Positions 44,179 to 52,830 of a DNA stretch of 57,436 bases are shown in pieces. Made by a program: the position numbers and the translations under genes. Under the pieces are notes generated by a model that did not search any database, was not told where the DNA came from, and saw only the letters and a program-made list of their open reading frames with translations. This stretch comes from a bacterium (GTDB lineage: Bacteria > Cyanobacteriota > Vampirovibrionia > Gastranaerophilales > Gastranaerophilaceae), in NCBI GenBank assembly GCA_017470245.1, contig JAFUEV010000017.1, positions 1 to 57,436 of the forward strand. The letters are read 5' to 3'. Each line of letters begins with the position of its first letter. Positions within the stretch are counted from its first letter, which is position 1.

Positions 44179-45744
44179 ATGTTAAATAAAATTTTTATGA
44201 TTATATCTTTGTTTTTCTTTTTATATGCAGCAATTTTTATAATATATTTTACGGTTATCGTTCTTTCTGTATTATTTAATATAAAAAGAAAAAGTACTAA
44301 TAATATAAGACGTGAGTATAAGAATATTATTGTTGCAATATATTCGCATAATGATGAAAAAACTATCGTTAATTTATTGGAACAATTAAATAAACAAGAT
44401 TATCCGAAAGGCAATTATCAAACTCATATAATTTTAGATAATTGTACTGATGATTCTTCAAACAGACTAGAATTTGTTGGTGGTGCAAAATTATGGCGTT
44501 TAACGGATGATGCGCCTCTGGGACGAGATAAAGCTACTTCATGGCTTTTAGAAAATCTTATGTCTTTCAAGAAAGTTGATGCTTATGTATTCTTGAATGC
44601 AAACAGAATGGTAAAAAGTGATTTCCTTTCAAACGTTAATGAAGCATTACAAGAAAATGACGTCATTGTAGGTTCAACCGAAATCTTTTTAGAAGATGCC
44701 GAATATAAAGATAAAGTATGGTCAAATGTTAATGATTATAATGCTAATATAATGAAATCAGGTCGTTCAAATTTAGGGCTTGCTGTTCCTATTGATTCAG
44801 ATATCACCGTAATTAAGCATGAAGTATTGGAAAAAGTTCAATGTATTGATTTCAAAGATGCTAATTCAGAGTTAAAATACTCATTCCTTTTAACGAGTGT
44901 CAATTATGTACCTAAATTCGTACCTGAAGTTAAAACTTATGTTTCTTCTAACGATTATTTAGTAAGACGTCCTGACTTTTCATTTAAAATGTCATTGTTC
45001 TTCCATTGCCTTAATTTAAAGGCTTTATCGAATCTTCGTTTCGCAGAATTTTTATTTTCATTGTTTAAACCAAATCCGATAATATTAATTTCAATGTTAT
45101 TAATAGTTGGTACCTATTCATTTAACTATTATTTCTTATTTGATTTTCCTTGGTCAGTATTTTTTGCTGTTGTTTTGGTTATTGTATTCAGCCTTTCTGT
45201 ATATAAATCAAATATAGTAATACAATCACTTGTTTATCTTGCAGCTTGTCCTTTTTATACATTGGCAAAAACAATAGGTGATATGACCTTTATAAATAAA
45301 CTGTTTAAGTTCTTTAAAAGAAAAGAACAACAAGATATTGAAACAATTTCTGTTCCTGTAAATGTTACAAACGGAAGGAATGTATTTCCTTGTACTTTAG
45401 AATTAGTATCAGATAACGGCTTTAAAAAAGCAGTATTTCATTATAAAAATAAAAAACAAGAAACTCAGCAGAGTTATGTCAGAATGTGTGATGCCGTAAA
45501 AAATATTTCGGATATATTGGAACAACATGGTTTCAGAATGAAGATATGTCAATCTTGTGCATATTTTGCACCAAAAATTGATGGTACTAATAATATGGTT
45601 AAAGGATATTGCAATAAAAAAGCAGTAGATGACCCTAATTTTGTTGAATTGCCTGAAACATTGTTATGGTCTACATGTGAATACTTTATTCCTCAAGAGG
45701 TTAATAATGTAATTGATATTTCGAGTTATATTAAAAACAGATAA
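44179..45744 (+). CDS. GT2-like membrane protein with a degenerate active site and four-Cys tail
   Basis: 521 residues. One N-terminal helix (residues 5-33) precedes a GT-A fold with 'IIVAIYSHNDEKTIVNLLEQ' and 'IILDNCTDDSSNRLEF'. The DxD position reads 'VFLNANRMVKSDF' (N140-A-N142), and the 'QxxRW' product-channel motif of processive GT2s reads 'LVRRPDF'. Two or three further helices follow (295-365). A soluble tail ends in a Cys cluster (C457, C460, C478, C500). Cellulose-synthase-like GT2 proteins polymerise sugars; the Asp losses here suggest a non-catalytic homologue. Ribosome site GAGGTGG. Confidence 0.75.
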   Translation: MLNKIFMIISLFFFLYAAIFIIYFTVIVLSVLFNIKRKSTNNIRREYKNIIVAIYSHNDEKTIVNLLEQLNKQDYPKGNYQTHIILDNCTDDSSNRLEFVGGAKLWRLTDDAPLGRDKATSWLLENLMSFKKVDAYVFLNANRMVKSDFLSNVNEALQENDVIVGSTEIFLEDAEYKDKVWSNVNDYNANIMKSGRSNLGLAVPIDSDITVIKHEVLEKVQCIDFKDANSELKYSFLLTSVNYVPKFVPEVKTYVSSNDYLVRRPDFSFKMSLFFHCLNLKALSNLRFAEFLFSLFKPNPIILISMLLIVGTYSFNYYFLFDFPWSVFFAVVLVIVFSLSVYKSNIVIQSLVYLAACPFYTLAKTIGDMTFINKLFKFFKRKEQQDIETISVPVNVTNGRNVFPCTLELVSDNGFKKAVFHYKNKKQETQQSYVRMCDAVKNISDILEQHGFRMKICQSCAYFAPKIDGTNNMVKGYCNKKAVDDPNFVELPETLLWSTCEYFIPQEVNNVIDISSYIKNR

Positions 45745-45841
45745 TATTACGAAATATTAAGAAATTAAATCATAAATTTAAGTTTTGTTGTCAAATTGCC
45801 GATAGTTATTAATGTGAAAGTAATATCGGAGAAACAATAAA

Positions 45842-46606
45842 ATGGGATTATCTTCATCACAAGGCAGATTGCTGATGCTCACATCAAGAATGAGTGATGT
45901 TGAGTTAAGCGAAATTCTGATTTCCCAGAGACAAAATAGATTGGCTTGGGAAAAATCTAAAATAGCAGATGAATACACACAGGCATTGAGTAATCATAAG
46001 CTTGTAATTAAAACTGATCCGACGTCAAAGGATAAGGAAGATTTGACTTACAATACTTTGACTAATGCAGGCTATTTAGTTACAAATGAAAAAGGAGATA
46101 TCTATCTTTTAAAGGATGAAAATGGTGATTGGATAGTTCCTAAAAATTTAAACGATGAATATTTATTAGAAACTGATGATAATGGTAAATTAAAACTTGA
46201 TGATGATGGCAAAGCAACATTTTCTGTTGGTGCTTTAGGTCAAGAGTATAAATTTAATGTGTATGATGGAAGTGATATTCTTAATAATAAAGAGATACTT
46301 CAAAATTCATTAATTAATGGTCGTGTCTTTGTTGCAGATCCTGCTAATTCACAACCTGCACTTGGGATGGCTATGCTTCCTTCAGAAACAAGTATAGAGT
46401 ACATTCTTGATACTTCGGATGATGCTCAAGCAGAAAGTAAATATGAAGCTGAAACAGCCAGATTGGAAAGAGAAGATAATCAATATGATATGCAGATGCA
46501 GCAATTAGAAACACAACATGAAGCTTTGTTGAAAGAATACGATTCAATTAAAAAAGTTATAAGTAATAATATTGATAGAACATTCAATTTATTCTCAGAC
46601 GGCTAG
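45842..46606 (+). CDS. Hypothetical protein with N-terminal 'MGLSSSQGRLL' helix
   Basis: 254 residues, GGAG ribosome site. The first 45 residues are a helix ('MGLSSSQGRLLMLTSRMSDV', 'ISQRQNRLAWEKSKIADEY'). The middle is beta-like and acidic with Asp/Asn turns ('KLDDDGKATFSVG'). The C-terminal 60 are a coiled coil ('EAETARLEREDNQYDMQMQQ'). There is no signal peptide. The helical start looks conserved in lineage-specific proteins, but no family was recognised. It is monocistronic. Confidence 0.7.
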   Translation: MGLSSSQGRLLMLTSRMSDVELSEILISQRQNRLAWEKSKIADEYTQALSNHKLVIKTDPTSKDKEDLTYNTLTNAGYLVTNEKGDIYLLKDENGDWIVPKNLNDEYLLETDDNGKLKLDDDGKATFSVGALGQEYKFNVYDGSDILNNKEILQNSLINGRVFVADPANSQPALGMAMLPSETSIEYILDTSDDAQAESKYEAETARLEREDNQYDMQMQQLETQHEALLKEYDSIKKVISNNIDRTFNLFSDG

Positions 46607-46635
46607 TACAACTATCTTAAATTGTAAATAAATTT

Positions 46636-46669
46636 AAAAATTGCCTTAATTTTTGAGGCAATTTTTTTT
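46636..46669 (+). terminator. Rho-independent terminator
   Basis: AAAAATTGCCT (46636-46646) pairs with AGGCAATTTTT (46656-46666) and continues into a T run. Confidence 0.8.
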
Positions 46670-46747
46670 ATAATATGTGTATTAACATTTGTTAATAAAT
46701 TAGCGAAATTATGTCAATATTAATTATTTACCAGCCTTTTTAAAAGT

Positions 46748-48868
46748 ATGAACAATATAATTTCTCCCAGTGTGTATAATCAAAAACAAATTCCTGTTAG
46801 TAAAATTGACTCTCAACAGGGAAATTTTGGTGCAATTGACACTGAAAAATTAAAGCAGGATACTGTAGAAGTTGCTCAAAAAACTGAAGAACAAGTAAAA
46901 GAAAACTGGTTTTTTAGAACTTTAAGAAATACATTTGGAGTAAAAGATCCGAAAAAGTTCACTATATCAGCAGCTTTAACGATTGCAACAGTTGTGGGAT
47001 TGGCAGCTATCGGTAATAAAATGGCTGACCCAACAGCTGAATTTGGAGTTGGTGTTGATGAAAAATTAAAAGCTAATAAATTGTTTTCAGGTATTTCTAA
47101 TATCGCAAAAAAAGTTACCGGTGGAATTAAGTCATTTGTTTTAAAACATTCAAAAACCGCAAGAGATTTAGAAGATACTTTTAAAAACAGAATGGCAAAA
47201 CCAAAAACAGATTTAACAAGAGGTTATGGGCGTGGTTTTGTCAGTATATTCAGTTTAACTCCTGTTGATATTATAAAGAAGGCATTTGCACCTCAAGCAA
47301 AGGATTATGCAAGATTAACCGATGAAATGGTTAATATTTCAAATACATTAAATGGTACAGGAGAAAAAACAAAGAAAGGTTTATTCCATTTAGCGTCTAA
47401 AGCAGCTAAAGGCGTAAGTGAACTTAGCTGGTCTGATTATGCAACTGCCCAAGAAAAGCAAAAAGAAATATACAATAAAGTCTTAGGTTCTGTTAAAAAG
47501 CTTGTTGGGGATACAGATGGCGGTAAAAATGCGCGATTATTTACTGACCACATATTGGGATTAGGCTCAGATAAGATTGATAACAGAGAATTTTGTTCAT
47601 TATTATCAAATGCTATTCGTGAAAATTTTGGTTGTACAGATAATAACAGAAAATTTTTAAATATATTAAAAGGTTTAAAGGCAGGAAATATCGAAGGACT
47701 TGATGTTTCCGAATTTACTAATGTTAATATGAAAGGCGGAGGAATTGTTGGTTCATGGTGGCCTGTAAATATTATAAATAAAATTATTTCAACAGTTACA
47801 GGAAAACCCTCAACATTTGGTCGTGGCAGATTGGGTGATTCTTTAATAAAATTTAATGCAGTTAATGGTACTCTTGCTGATACACAGTTAGGAAAACTTG
47901 TTCAAAAGTCTGTGATTGTTCCTACTGAATCCATATCAAACTTCGTAAATGATAAATCAGGATTAGGTGTTGGCTTATGTACTACCGTAATGAGTACATA
48001 TAATGCTGCTCAAGATGCCCCAAAAGGAGAAAAGGGTGCTACTGTTGCAGATAATTTTGTTGGTACAATTGGTTCAATTGCAATTGCAACTCCTTTGGCA
48101 TTTAAAACGACTTATGGACTTGCTTCACTTGCTAATTTAAAAGGAGATGGTATAATTTCCGGACTTCTTAAAAAAGTCGGTAGTATATTTGCAATGGGGC
48201 TAGATAAAGTTGCAGCAGACGGTTCTAAAATTGTAAATAAAAGTCATTTTAAAGGCTTTGCAGGTGGTGCAATGAGATTTATATTGATTATGTTTGTATT
48301 TTCGTCTTTATTTGCAAAACCGATAAATAAGTTAATACATAAAGTATTTGGAACTCCAAGTACTAAGAAAGCAGAAAATAAAGACAACCAAAATAATCAA
48401 AATAATTCTAATAATCAAATTAATGATGCTCAGTTGAATGCCGCAATGAAACAAGAAAGTCCTCAAACTGTTTCAACTGTTATTAATGATGTAAAACCTC
48501 AAGATACATCAACTTTAGGTGATACAAACCTTATAAAGAGATGGACGCAATTGCCTGATTCTAATCAACCGCAAGAAAGATATATTCCGTCTATACCGGT
48601 GAATGTAATTAATAATCAATTTAATTTGCCAAATAATAGTCCAATTGCATCTCAACCTGTGATTGAAGATGATAAACAATTAAAAGAAAATGATCAAATT
48701 GCTGCATTTAATTTGTTTAAGAAAAAAGATAAAGGTGAAAGATATATCCCTAAATTAGAGCAAGCCCAAACAAATGAGCAAGAACAAGAAGCAGCATTAC
48801 AAAATCAAGTTAATGAAATTTTAAAGCAAACTGATTCTGTTATTTCCAAAACTAAAAAATATCTTTAA
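46748..48868 (+). CDS. Large hypothetical membrane-associated protein
   Basis: 706 residues. The N-terminal 30 residues are Gln/Asn-rich and include 'QQGNFGAIDTEK', similar to the Phe-Gly tags elsewhere. A hydrophobic segment 'FTISAALTIATVVGLAAIG' is at about 68-86, and another, 'FILIMFVFSSLFA', near 510. Between them are amphipathic helices with 'GIVGSWWPVNIINKIIS'. The C-terminal 170 residues are Asn/Gln-rich and disordered and repeat 'ERYIP' twice ('QERYIPSIPV', 'ERYIPKLEQ'). No signal peptide and no Shine-Dalgarno are visible. No family was recognised. Confidence 0.7.
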   Translation: MNNIISPSVYNQKQIPVSKIDSQQGNFGAIDTEKLKQDTVEVAQKTEEQVKENWFFRTLRNTFGVKDPKKFTISAALTIATVVGLAAIGNKMADPTAEFGVGVDEKLKANKLFSGISNIAKKVTGGIKSFVLKHSKTARDLEDTFKNRMAKPKTDLTRGYGRGFVSIFSLTPVDIIKKAFAPQAKDYARLTDEMVNISNTLNGTGEKTKKGLFHLASKAAKGVSELSWSDYATAQEKQKEIYNKVLGSVKKLVGDTDGGKNARLFTDHILGLGSDKIDNREFCSLLSNAIRENFGCTDNNRKFLNILKGLKAGNIEGLDVSEFTNVNMKGGGIVGSWWPVNIINKIISTVTGKPSTFGRGRLGDSLIKFNAVNGTLADTQLGKLVQKSVIVPTESISNFVNDKSGLGVGLCTTVMSTYNAAQDAPKGEKGATVADNFVGTIGSIAIATPLAFKTTYGLASLANLKGDGIISGLLKKVGSIFAMGLDKVAADGSKIVNKSHFKGFAGGAMRFILIMFVFSSLFAKPINKLIHKVFGTPSTKKAENKDNQNNQNNSNNQINDAQLNAAMKQESPQTVSTVINDVKPQDTSTLGDTNLIKRWTQLPDSNQPQERYIPSIPVNVINNQFNLPNNSPIASQPVIEDDKQLKENDQIAAFNLFKKKDKGERYIPKLEQAQTNEQEQEAALQNQVNEILKQTDSVISKTKKYL

Positions 48869-48870
48869 TA

Positions 48871-48899
48871 TTAACAATAATTACTAAAAATGCTAATAT
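48871..48899 (+). promoter_or_regulatory. Predicted extended -10 promoter giving leaderless xerD transcript
   Basis: TTAACA at 48871-48876, a 17-base spacer and TGC-TAATAT at 48891-48899. The ATG at 48906 begins six bases after the -10, where transcription should start. No Shine-Dalgarno is present. Confidence 0.5.
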
Positions 48900-48905
48900 T
48901 ATTGT

Positions 48906-49772
48906 ATGTTGATTCATTATATTGCACAATATTCAGACTATTTGGAAATAGAAAGAGGTCTTGCTGAAAATACTTTATTGGCATACAGAAGTGATTTGTA
49001 TTCTTTATCCGATTTTTTGCAGCAGTTTAATCTGAATGATATTAACGAAATTCAACGTATACATTTAAATTTATATATAAAACATTTGCATGATAAAAAA
49101 TATACTGCACGTAGTATAACAAGAGAAATTGCATCTATTAAAGGTTTTTTTAAGTGGTTAAGTGTAAATGAAGTATTAAAACACAATCCTGCTTTATCTA
49201 TTGAGCAACCTAAATTGCCCAAGAGATTGCCAAAAGTTTTATCTATGCAGGAAATTAATGAAATCCTAAACGAGAACATGTCTCTTCTTGATAAAGCTGT
49301 TTTAGAGTTGTTGTATGCAGCCGGTTTAAGAGTATCAGAATTAACTGATATTCAGTTTAATAATATTGATTTAAAGTCTAAATACGTAAGATGTATAGGC
49401 AAAGGTTCTAAAGAAAGAATTGTTCCTATAGGAAAAAAAGCATGCCTTGCAATAAATAAATATTTAAATGAACGTGAATTTATTGTAAAAAAATACAATA
49501 TAAAATCTAAATATTGTTTTTTGAAGGATAATGGTAAAAAATTAACAAGACAAGATGTATATATTTTTATAAGAAACCTTGGTAAAAATATAAATAAAGA
49601 TATATCACCCCATACAATAAGACATTCATTTGCGACACATTTGCTTGAAAATGGCGCTGATTTAAGAGTTGTTCAGGAACTTTTGGGACATAGTGATGTT
49701 TCTACTACACAGTTATATACTCACATTAGTAAAAAGCGATTAAAAGAAATATATTTTTCAATAAATAAGTAA
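48906..49772 (+). CDS. Tyrosine recombinase, XerD-like
   Basis: 288 residues, typical of XerC/XerD. The N-terminal SAM-like domain has '[18 protein letters not shown]'. The catalytic residues are Arg in '[11 protein letters not shown]', Lys in '[13 protein letters not shown]', His236 and Arg239 in '[11 protein letters not shown]', His262 in 'LLGHSDVST' and Tyr271 in 'QLYTHI'. XerC/D resolve chromosome dimers at dif. The '[16 protein letters not shown]' signature fits this group. A prophage integrase is less likely, as no phage genes flank it. Confidence 0.9.
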   Translation: MLIHYIAQYSDYLEIERGLAENTLLAYRSDLYSLSDFLQQFNLNDINEIQRIHLNLYIKHLHDKKYTARSITREIASIKGFFKWLSVNEVLKHNPALSIEQPKLPKRLPKVLSMQEINEILNENMSLLDKAVLELLYAAGLRVSELTDIQFNNIDLKSKYVRCIGKGSKERIVPIGKKACLAINKYLNEREFIVKKYNIKSKYCFLKDNGKKLTRQDVYIFIRNLGKNINKDISPHTIRHSFATHLLENGADLRVVQELLGHSDVSTTQLYTHISKKRLKEIYFSINK

Positions 49773-49857
49773 AAATTTAAAATCATTTTAAATGACTAGC
49801 AAAAAAAATTATTATGAGTTTTCATATTAGTGAGAATGGAAATAAATAAGGTACATT

Positions 49858-50319
49858 ATGAAAATTAATTCAATTAATTGTTTTAATCAAAACAATAGTT
49901 TTAATGGTTTATGGGGACATACATCTAAAAAGACAGATACAGACCCTGTTATAAATATTCCAAGAACAGTTACAACAAAATATTATTATCCTTTTAAAGA
50001 TGAGTCTTCTGATCAAATAGCTTTAGCTACAAAAAATCAAAAATCAGCAGATATATTATCTATTAACGGTCAGAGAAGATATGTTATTCAAGATTGTAAA
50101 GTTTGCGCAACTTTACCTATCACTGAAAATGAATATGGTTGGTATACAGGACTAACGGAAGAATCTTTTGCAAAACCGGATGAAGATTCTAAAATGAAAA
50201 AATTGGTTAAGAATATTCATCAAATGCTTAAAGGAAAATATACTGATAATCCTTTAGAACAAAAAAAATCAGCACAAAATCCCATTGTTGAAAAATTAAT
50301 AAAACAAAGTAAAATATAA
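49858..50319 (+). CDS. Hypothetical protein with N-terminal Phe-Asn-Gly tag
   Basis: 153 residues. The N-terminus 'MKINSINCFNQNNSFNGLWG' has the same M-K-I-N start and Phe-x-Gly motif as 8470 (minus) and 18809. The middle is beta-rich with 'YYYPFKDESSDQIALATKN', and the C-terminal 40 residues are Lys-rich and helical. There is no signal peptide. AAGGT precedes the start. It is followed by a strong terminator. No family was recognised. Confidence 0.7.
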   Translation: MKINSINCFNQNNSFNGLWGHTSKKTDTDPVINIPRTVTTKYYYPFKDESSDQIALATKNQKSADILSINGQRRYVIQDCKVCATLPITENEYGWYTGLTEESFAKPDEDSKMKKLVKNIHQMLKGKYTDNPLEQKKSAQNPIVEKLIKQSKI

Positions 50320-50335
50320 GTTTTAAAACAATAAT

Positions 50336-50364
50336 AAAAAAGACTGCAATATGCAGTCTTTTTT
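50336..50364. terminator. Bidirectional terminator
   Basis: AGACTGCA (50341-50348) pairs with TGCAGTCT (50352-50359) across ATA, with A run left and T run right. It ends one base before the stop of nupC. Confidence 0.85.
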
Positions 50365-51642
50365 TTATAGCAATATTGCTGCCATACAAGCTGAAATATA
50401 TGATGTTAAAGTTCCTGCGATTAAAGCTCTTATTCCCATTCTTGCAAGATTTTTTCTCTGGTTTGGGGCGATTTCACCAATACCTGAAATTTGGATTGCT
50501 ACAGATGAAAAATTAGCAAAGCCGGATAGAGCAAAAGTTGTAATTATAAAACTTTTTTCAGATAGAACATCTTTTATTTGTATTAAGTCAGTAAATGCTA
50601 TTGCTTCATTTAAAACAAACTTAGTGCCAAGTAATGAACCTACTTGAGTTACTTCATTTAGCGGAATACCGATTAATAGTGCGAATACTGAAAATATTTT
50701 ACCGAAAATCATTTTTATTGATAAATGTTCAAGATCCATTCCGATAAATGATAGGTTTAAGTGTAATGTATTGCTTGCAAAAGTACCGCATTTACCTAAA
50801 AAGAAATCAATTAGGGCTATGAGTGCAATTAATGCTATAAGCATGGCTAATACGTTTAAACTGACTTTCATACCATCAGTTGCTCCTTTTGATATTGCAT
50901 CAAGTACGTTAACATCTGTTCTTCTTCTTCTTAATTTGATATCTTTCATTGTTTGAGGTTCAAGTGTCTCAGGATAAATTATTTTTGATACAACAAGAGC
51001 ACCGGGTGCAGCCATTATACAAGCAGCGAGCATGTATTGAGCAGGAATACCAAGTCCTGCATAAACGGCAATTAACCCTGCAGACATGCAAGCCATACTT
51101 CCGGTCATGGATGCTAATATTTCTGAGCGGGTTAAATTTGGTAAATAAGGTTTAATCATAATTTGGGCTACAACTTGTCCTACAAAAGAACTTGCTACAT
51201 TTGATAATGCTTCTGCGCCCGAAACATCCATTAATTTATTTACTATTTTCCCAAGAAATGCTACAACCCTTTGCATTATTCCGTAATAATATAAAATATT
51301 TACGAGTATCATCATAAAAATTAAAGCGGGCATAAGTTTCATTGCAAACATAAATGCTTTATCCCCAAATATTTCTTGTAAAATTTCAGGGCTGTTTGAT
51401 AGCGGTCCAAATACAAAATCAGCACCTTCATTTGCAAATTCGAGTATTTTCTCGACAAATCTGCCTATGTATTCAAATATTCTTTTTCCGGGTTCAAACT
51501 TTAGTATAAAGACTGCCAGAAAAAATTGCAGAGCAATACCCACTACTACTGTTTTATAGTTTATTGCTTTTTTATTGTTGGACATCAAAAATGCAATTAA
51601 AAGTATTGCAATAATTCCTAAAATTCCAAATAAAATATTCAT
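50365..51642 (-). CDS. Concentrative nucleoside transporter (NupC/CNT family)
   Basis: 425 residues with about ten membrane helices. 'LKFEPGKRIFEYIGRFVEKI', 'VASSFVGQVVAQIMIKPYL' and 'SLLGTKFVLNEAIAF' are CNT motifs. These transporters import nucleosides driven by a proton or sodium gradient. A GTGGGA ribosome site precedes the ATG. It is monocistronic between the lineage-specific genes. Confidence 0.92.
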   Translation of the reverse strand: MNILFGILGIIAILLIAFLMSNNKKAINYKTVVVGIALQFFLAVFILKFEPGKRIFEYIGRFVEKILEFANEGADFVFGPLSNSPEILQEIFGDKAFMFAMKLMPALIFMMILVNILYYYGIMQRVVAFLGKIVNKLMDVSGAEALSNVASSFVGQVVAQIMIKPYLPNLTRSEILASMTGSMACMSAGLIAVYAGLGIPAQYMLAACIMAAPGALVVSKIIYPETLEPQTMKDIKLRRRRTDVNVLDAISKGATDGMKVSLNVLAMLIALIALIALIDFFLGKCGTFASNTLHLNLSFIGMDLEHLSIKMIFGKIFSVFALLIGIPLNEVTQVGSLLGTKFVLNEAIAFTDLIQIKDVLSEKSFIITTFALSGFANFSSVAIQISGIGEIAPNQRKNLARMGIRALIAGTLTSYISACMAAILL

Positions 51643-51720
51643 TTATTTTCCCACTATAACTACTATGTGTTTATAATACTATAAATAATTTATCAATTGA
51701 ATTTATTTTCATAAGTTAAT

Positions 51721-51746
51721 AAAAAAAGAGCTAATGCTCTTTTTTT
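51721..51746 (-). terminator. Rho-independent terminator
   Basis: AAAAAAAGAGC pairs with GCTCTTTTTTT across TAAT, 25 bases beyond the stop of the 317-residue repeat protein. Confidence 0.85.
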
Positions 51747-51770
51747 ATTGTTGTATTCAATTTTTTTGTA

Positions 51771-52724
51771 TTATTTAGTTTTCTTTTGTTCTTCTATTTT
51801 TGCATTATATTTTGAAATTGCAGAGTCTCTTTCCTTTTCAAGTTCTATTCTTTGCTTTTCTAACGTATAAATTCTGTTTTGTCTTTGGGCATCAGATAAT
51901 AATGTTGATTTTTCTGCTGCTTTTATTTTTGCATCTATGTCTTTTATCCTTGAATTATATGCAGCTTTTAATTCTTTTTTTTCATTTTTTAAAGTCTTTA
52001 TTGCTGCTTCTTTTTCTAACCCTTCAACTGTAATTTCTTTGTTTGGAGGTAAGTCATCTATAAATTCTTTAGTATTGTCTATAGCTTTATCAGTAATATT
52101 TTTTGTTGATTCAGCAGTTTTCTTTGCTGCGGATTTTGTTGCTTCTGCAGTCTTTTGCGCTATATTTTTTGAGTTTGCAACGGTTTTATCTGTTGCAGAT
52201 TTTGTTGTATCTGCAGTTTTTTGAGCTATATTCTTTGATGTAGTTACTGTTTTATCTGCTGCAGATTTCGTTGTATCTGCAGTTTTTTGAGCTATATCTT
52301 TTGTTGTTTCAGCTGTTTTATTTGCGGCAGATTTCGTTGTATCTGCAGTCTTTTGAGCTATATTCTTTGACGTAGTTACCGTTTTATCTGTTGCAGATTT
52401 TGTTGTATCTGCGGTTTTTTGAGCTATATCTTTTGTTGTTTCAGCTGTTTTATTTGCGGCAGATTTCGTTGTATCTGCAGTCTTTTGCGCTATATTCTTT
52501 GATGTAGTTAATGTTTTATCCGTTGCAGTCTTCGTTGTATCTTTTGTCGTTGTGATTGCTTTTTTGGTTATATCCTTTGCTGATTGTGTCGTTTTTGCTG
52601 CTGTTGTTTCTGTTTTTACTGTAGGAATTGTAACATTTAATATAGGTTCTACTGCATTTGCTATATTAAATAATGAACTTGCCATTATAGCGGCACTAAC
52701 TAAAATTAATCCTTTTCTTTTCAT
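51771..52724 (-). CDS. Secreted 11-residue-repeat (LEA group 3-like) protein
   Basis: 317 residues with GAGGAG before ATG. Residues 1-24 are a signal peptide ending 'NANA'-like ('FNIANAVEP'). A short conserved segment 'NVTIPTVKTETT' follows. Residues 76-218 are thirteen consecutive 11-residue units, such as 'KNIAQKTADTT' and 'KSAANKTAETT', matching the amphipathic hendecads of LEA group 3 and apolipoprotein-type helices. The C-terminal 90 residues are a charged helical hairpin. It should sit in the periplasm or be surface-exposed, and could stabilise membranes or protein, or bind lipid. The function is an inference. Confidence 0.8.
   Translation of the reverse strand: MKRKGLILVSAAIMASSLFNIANAVEPILNVTIPTVKTETTAAKTTQSAKDITKKAITTTKDTTKTATDKTLTTSKNIAQKTADTTKSAANKTAETTKDIAQKTADTTKSATDKTVTTSKNIAQKTADTTKSAANKTAETTKDIAQKTADTTKSAADKTVTTSKNIAQKTADTTKSATDKTVANSKNIAQKTAEATKSAAKKTAESTKNITDKAIDNTKEFIDDLPPNKEITVEGLEKEAAIKTLKNEKKELKAAYNSRIKDIDAKIKAAEKSTLLSDAQRQNRIYTLEKQRIELEKERDSAISKYNAKIEEQKKTK
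52071..52499 (-). repeat. Tandem 33-base repeats in the hendecad region
   Basis: Thirteen 33-base units (one per 11 residues) lie in the coding sequence, and units 1-4 and 5-8 are nearly the same, giving a 132-base higher-order repeat. Repeat number may vary between strains. Confidence 0.8.
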
Positions 52725-52783
52725 ATAATCTCCTCTGTCTCAATATATTACTACTTTACATTGTAAATTATATTTGTGTCAAT

Positions 52784-52820
52784 AAAAAAAGAAGGAGATT
52801 ATATCTCCTTCTTTTTTTTT
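52784..52820 (-). terminator. Rho-independent terminator
   Basis: GAAGGAGAT (52791-52799) pairs with ATCTCCTTC (52803-52811) inside A and T runs. It ends the minus-strand transcript of the 231-residue protein and lies upstream of the next gene. Confidence 0.85.
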
Positions 52821-52830
52821 ATTTTTATTA

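Noticed and set aside
48906..49772. Prophage integrase
   Set aside because: Motifs fit XerC/D and no phage genes or attachment sites flank it.
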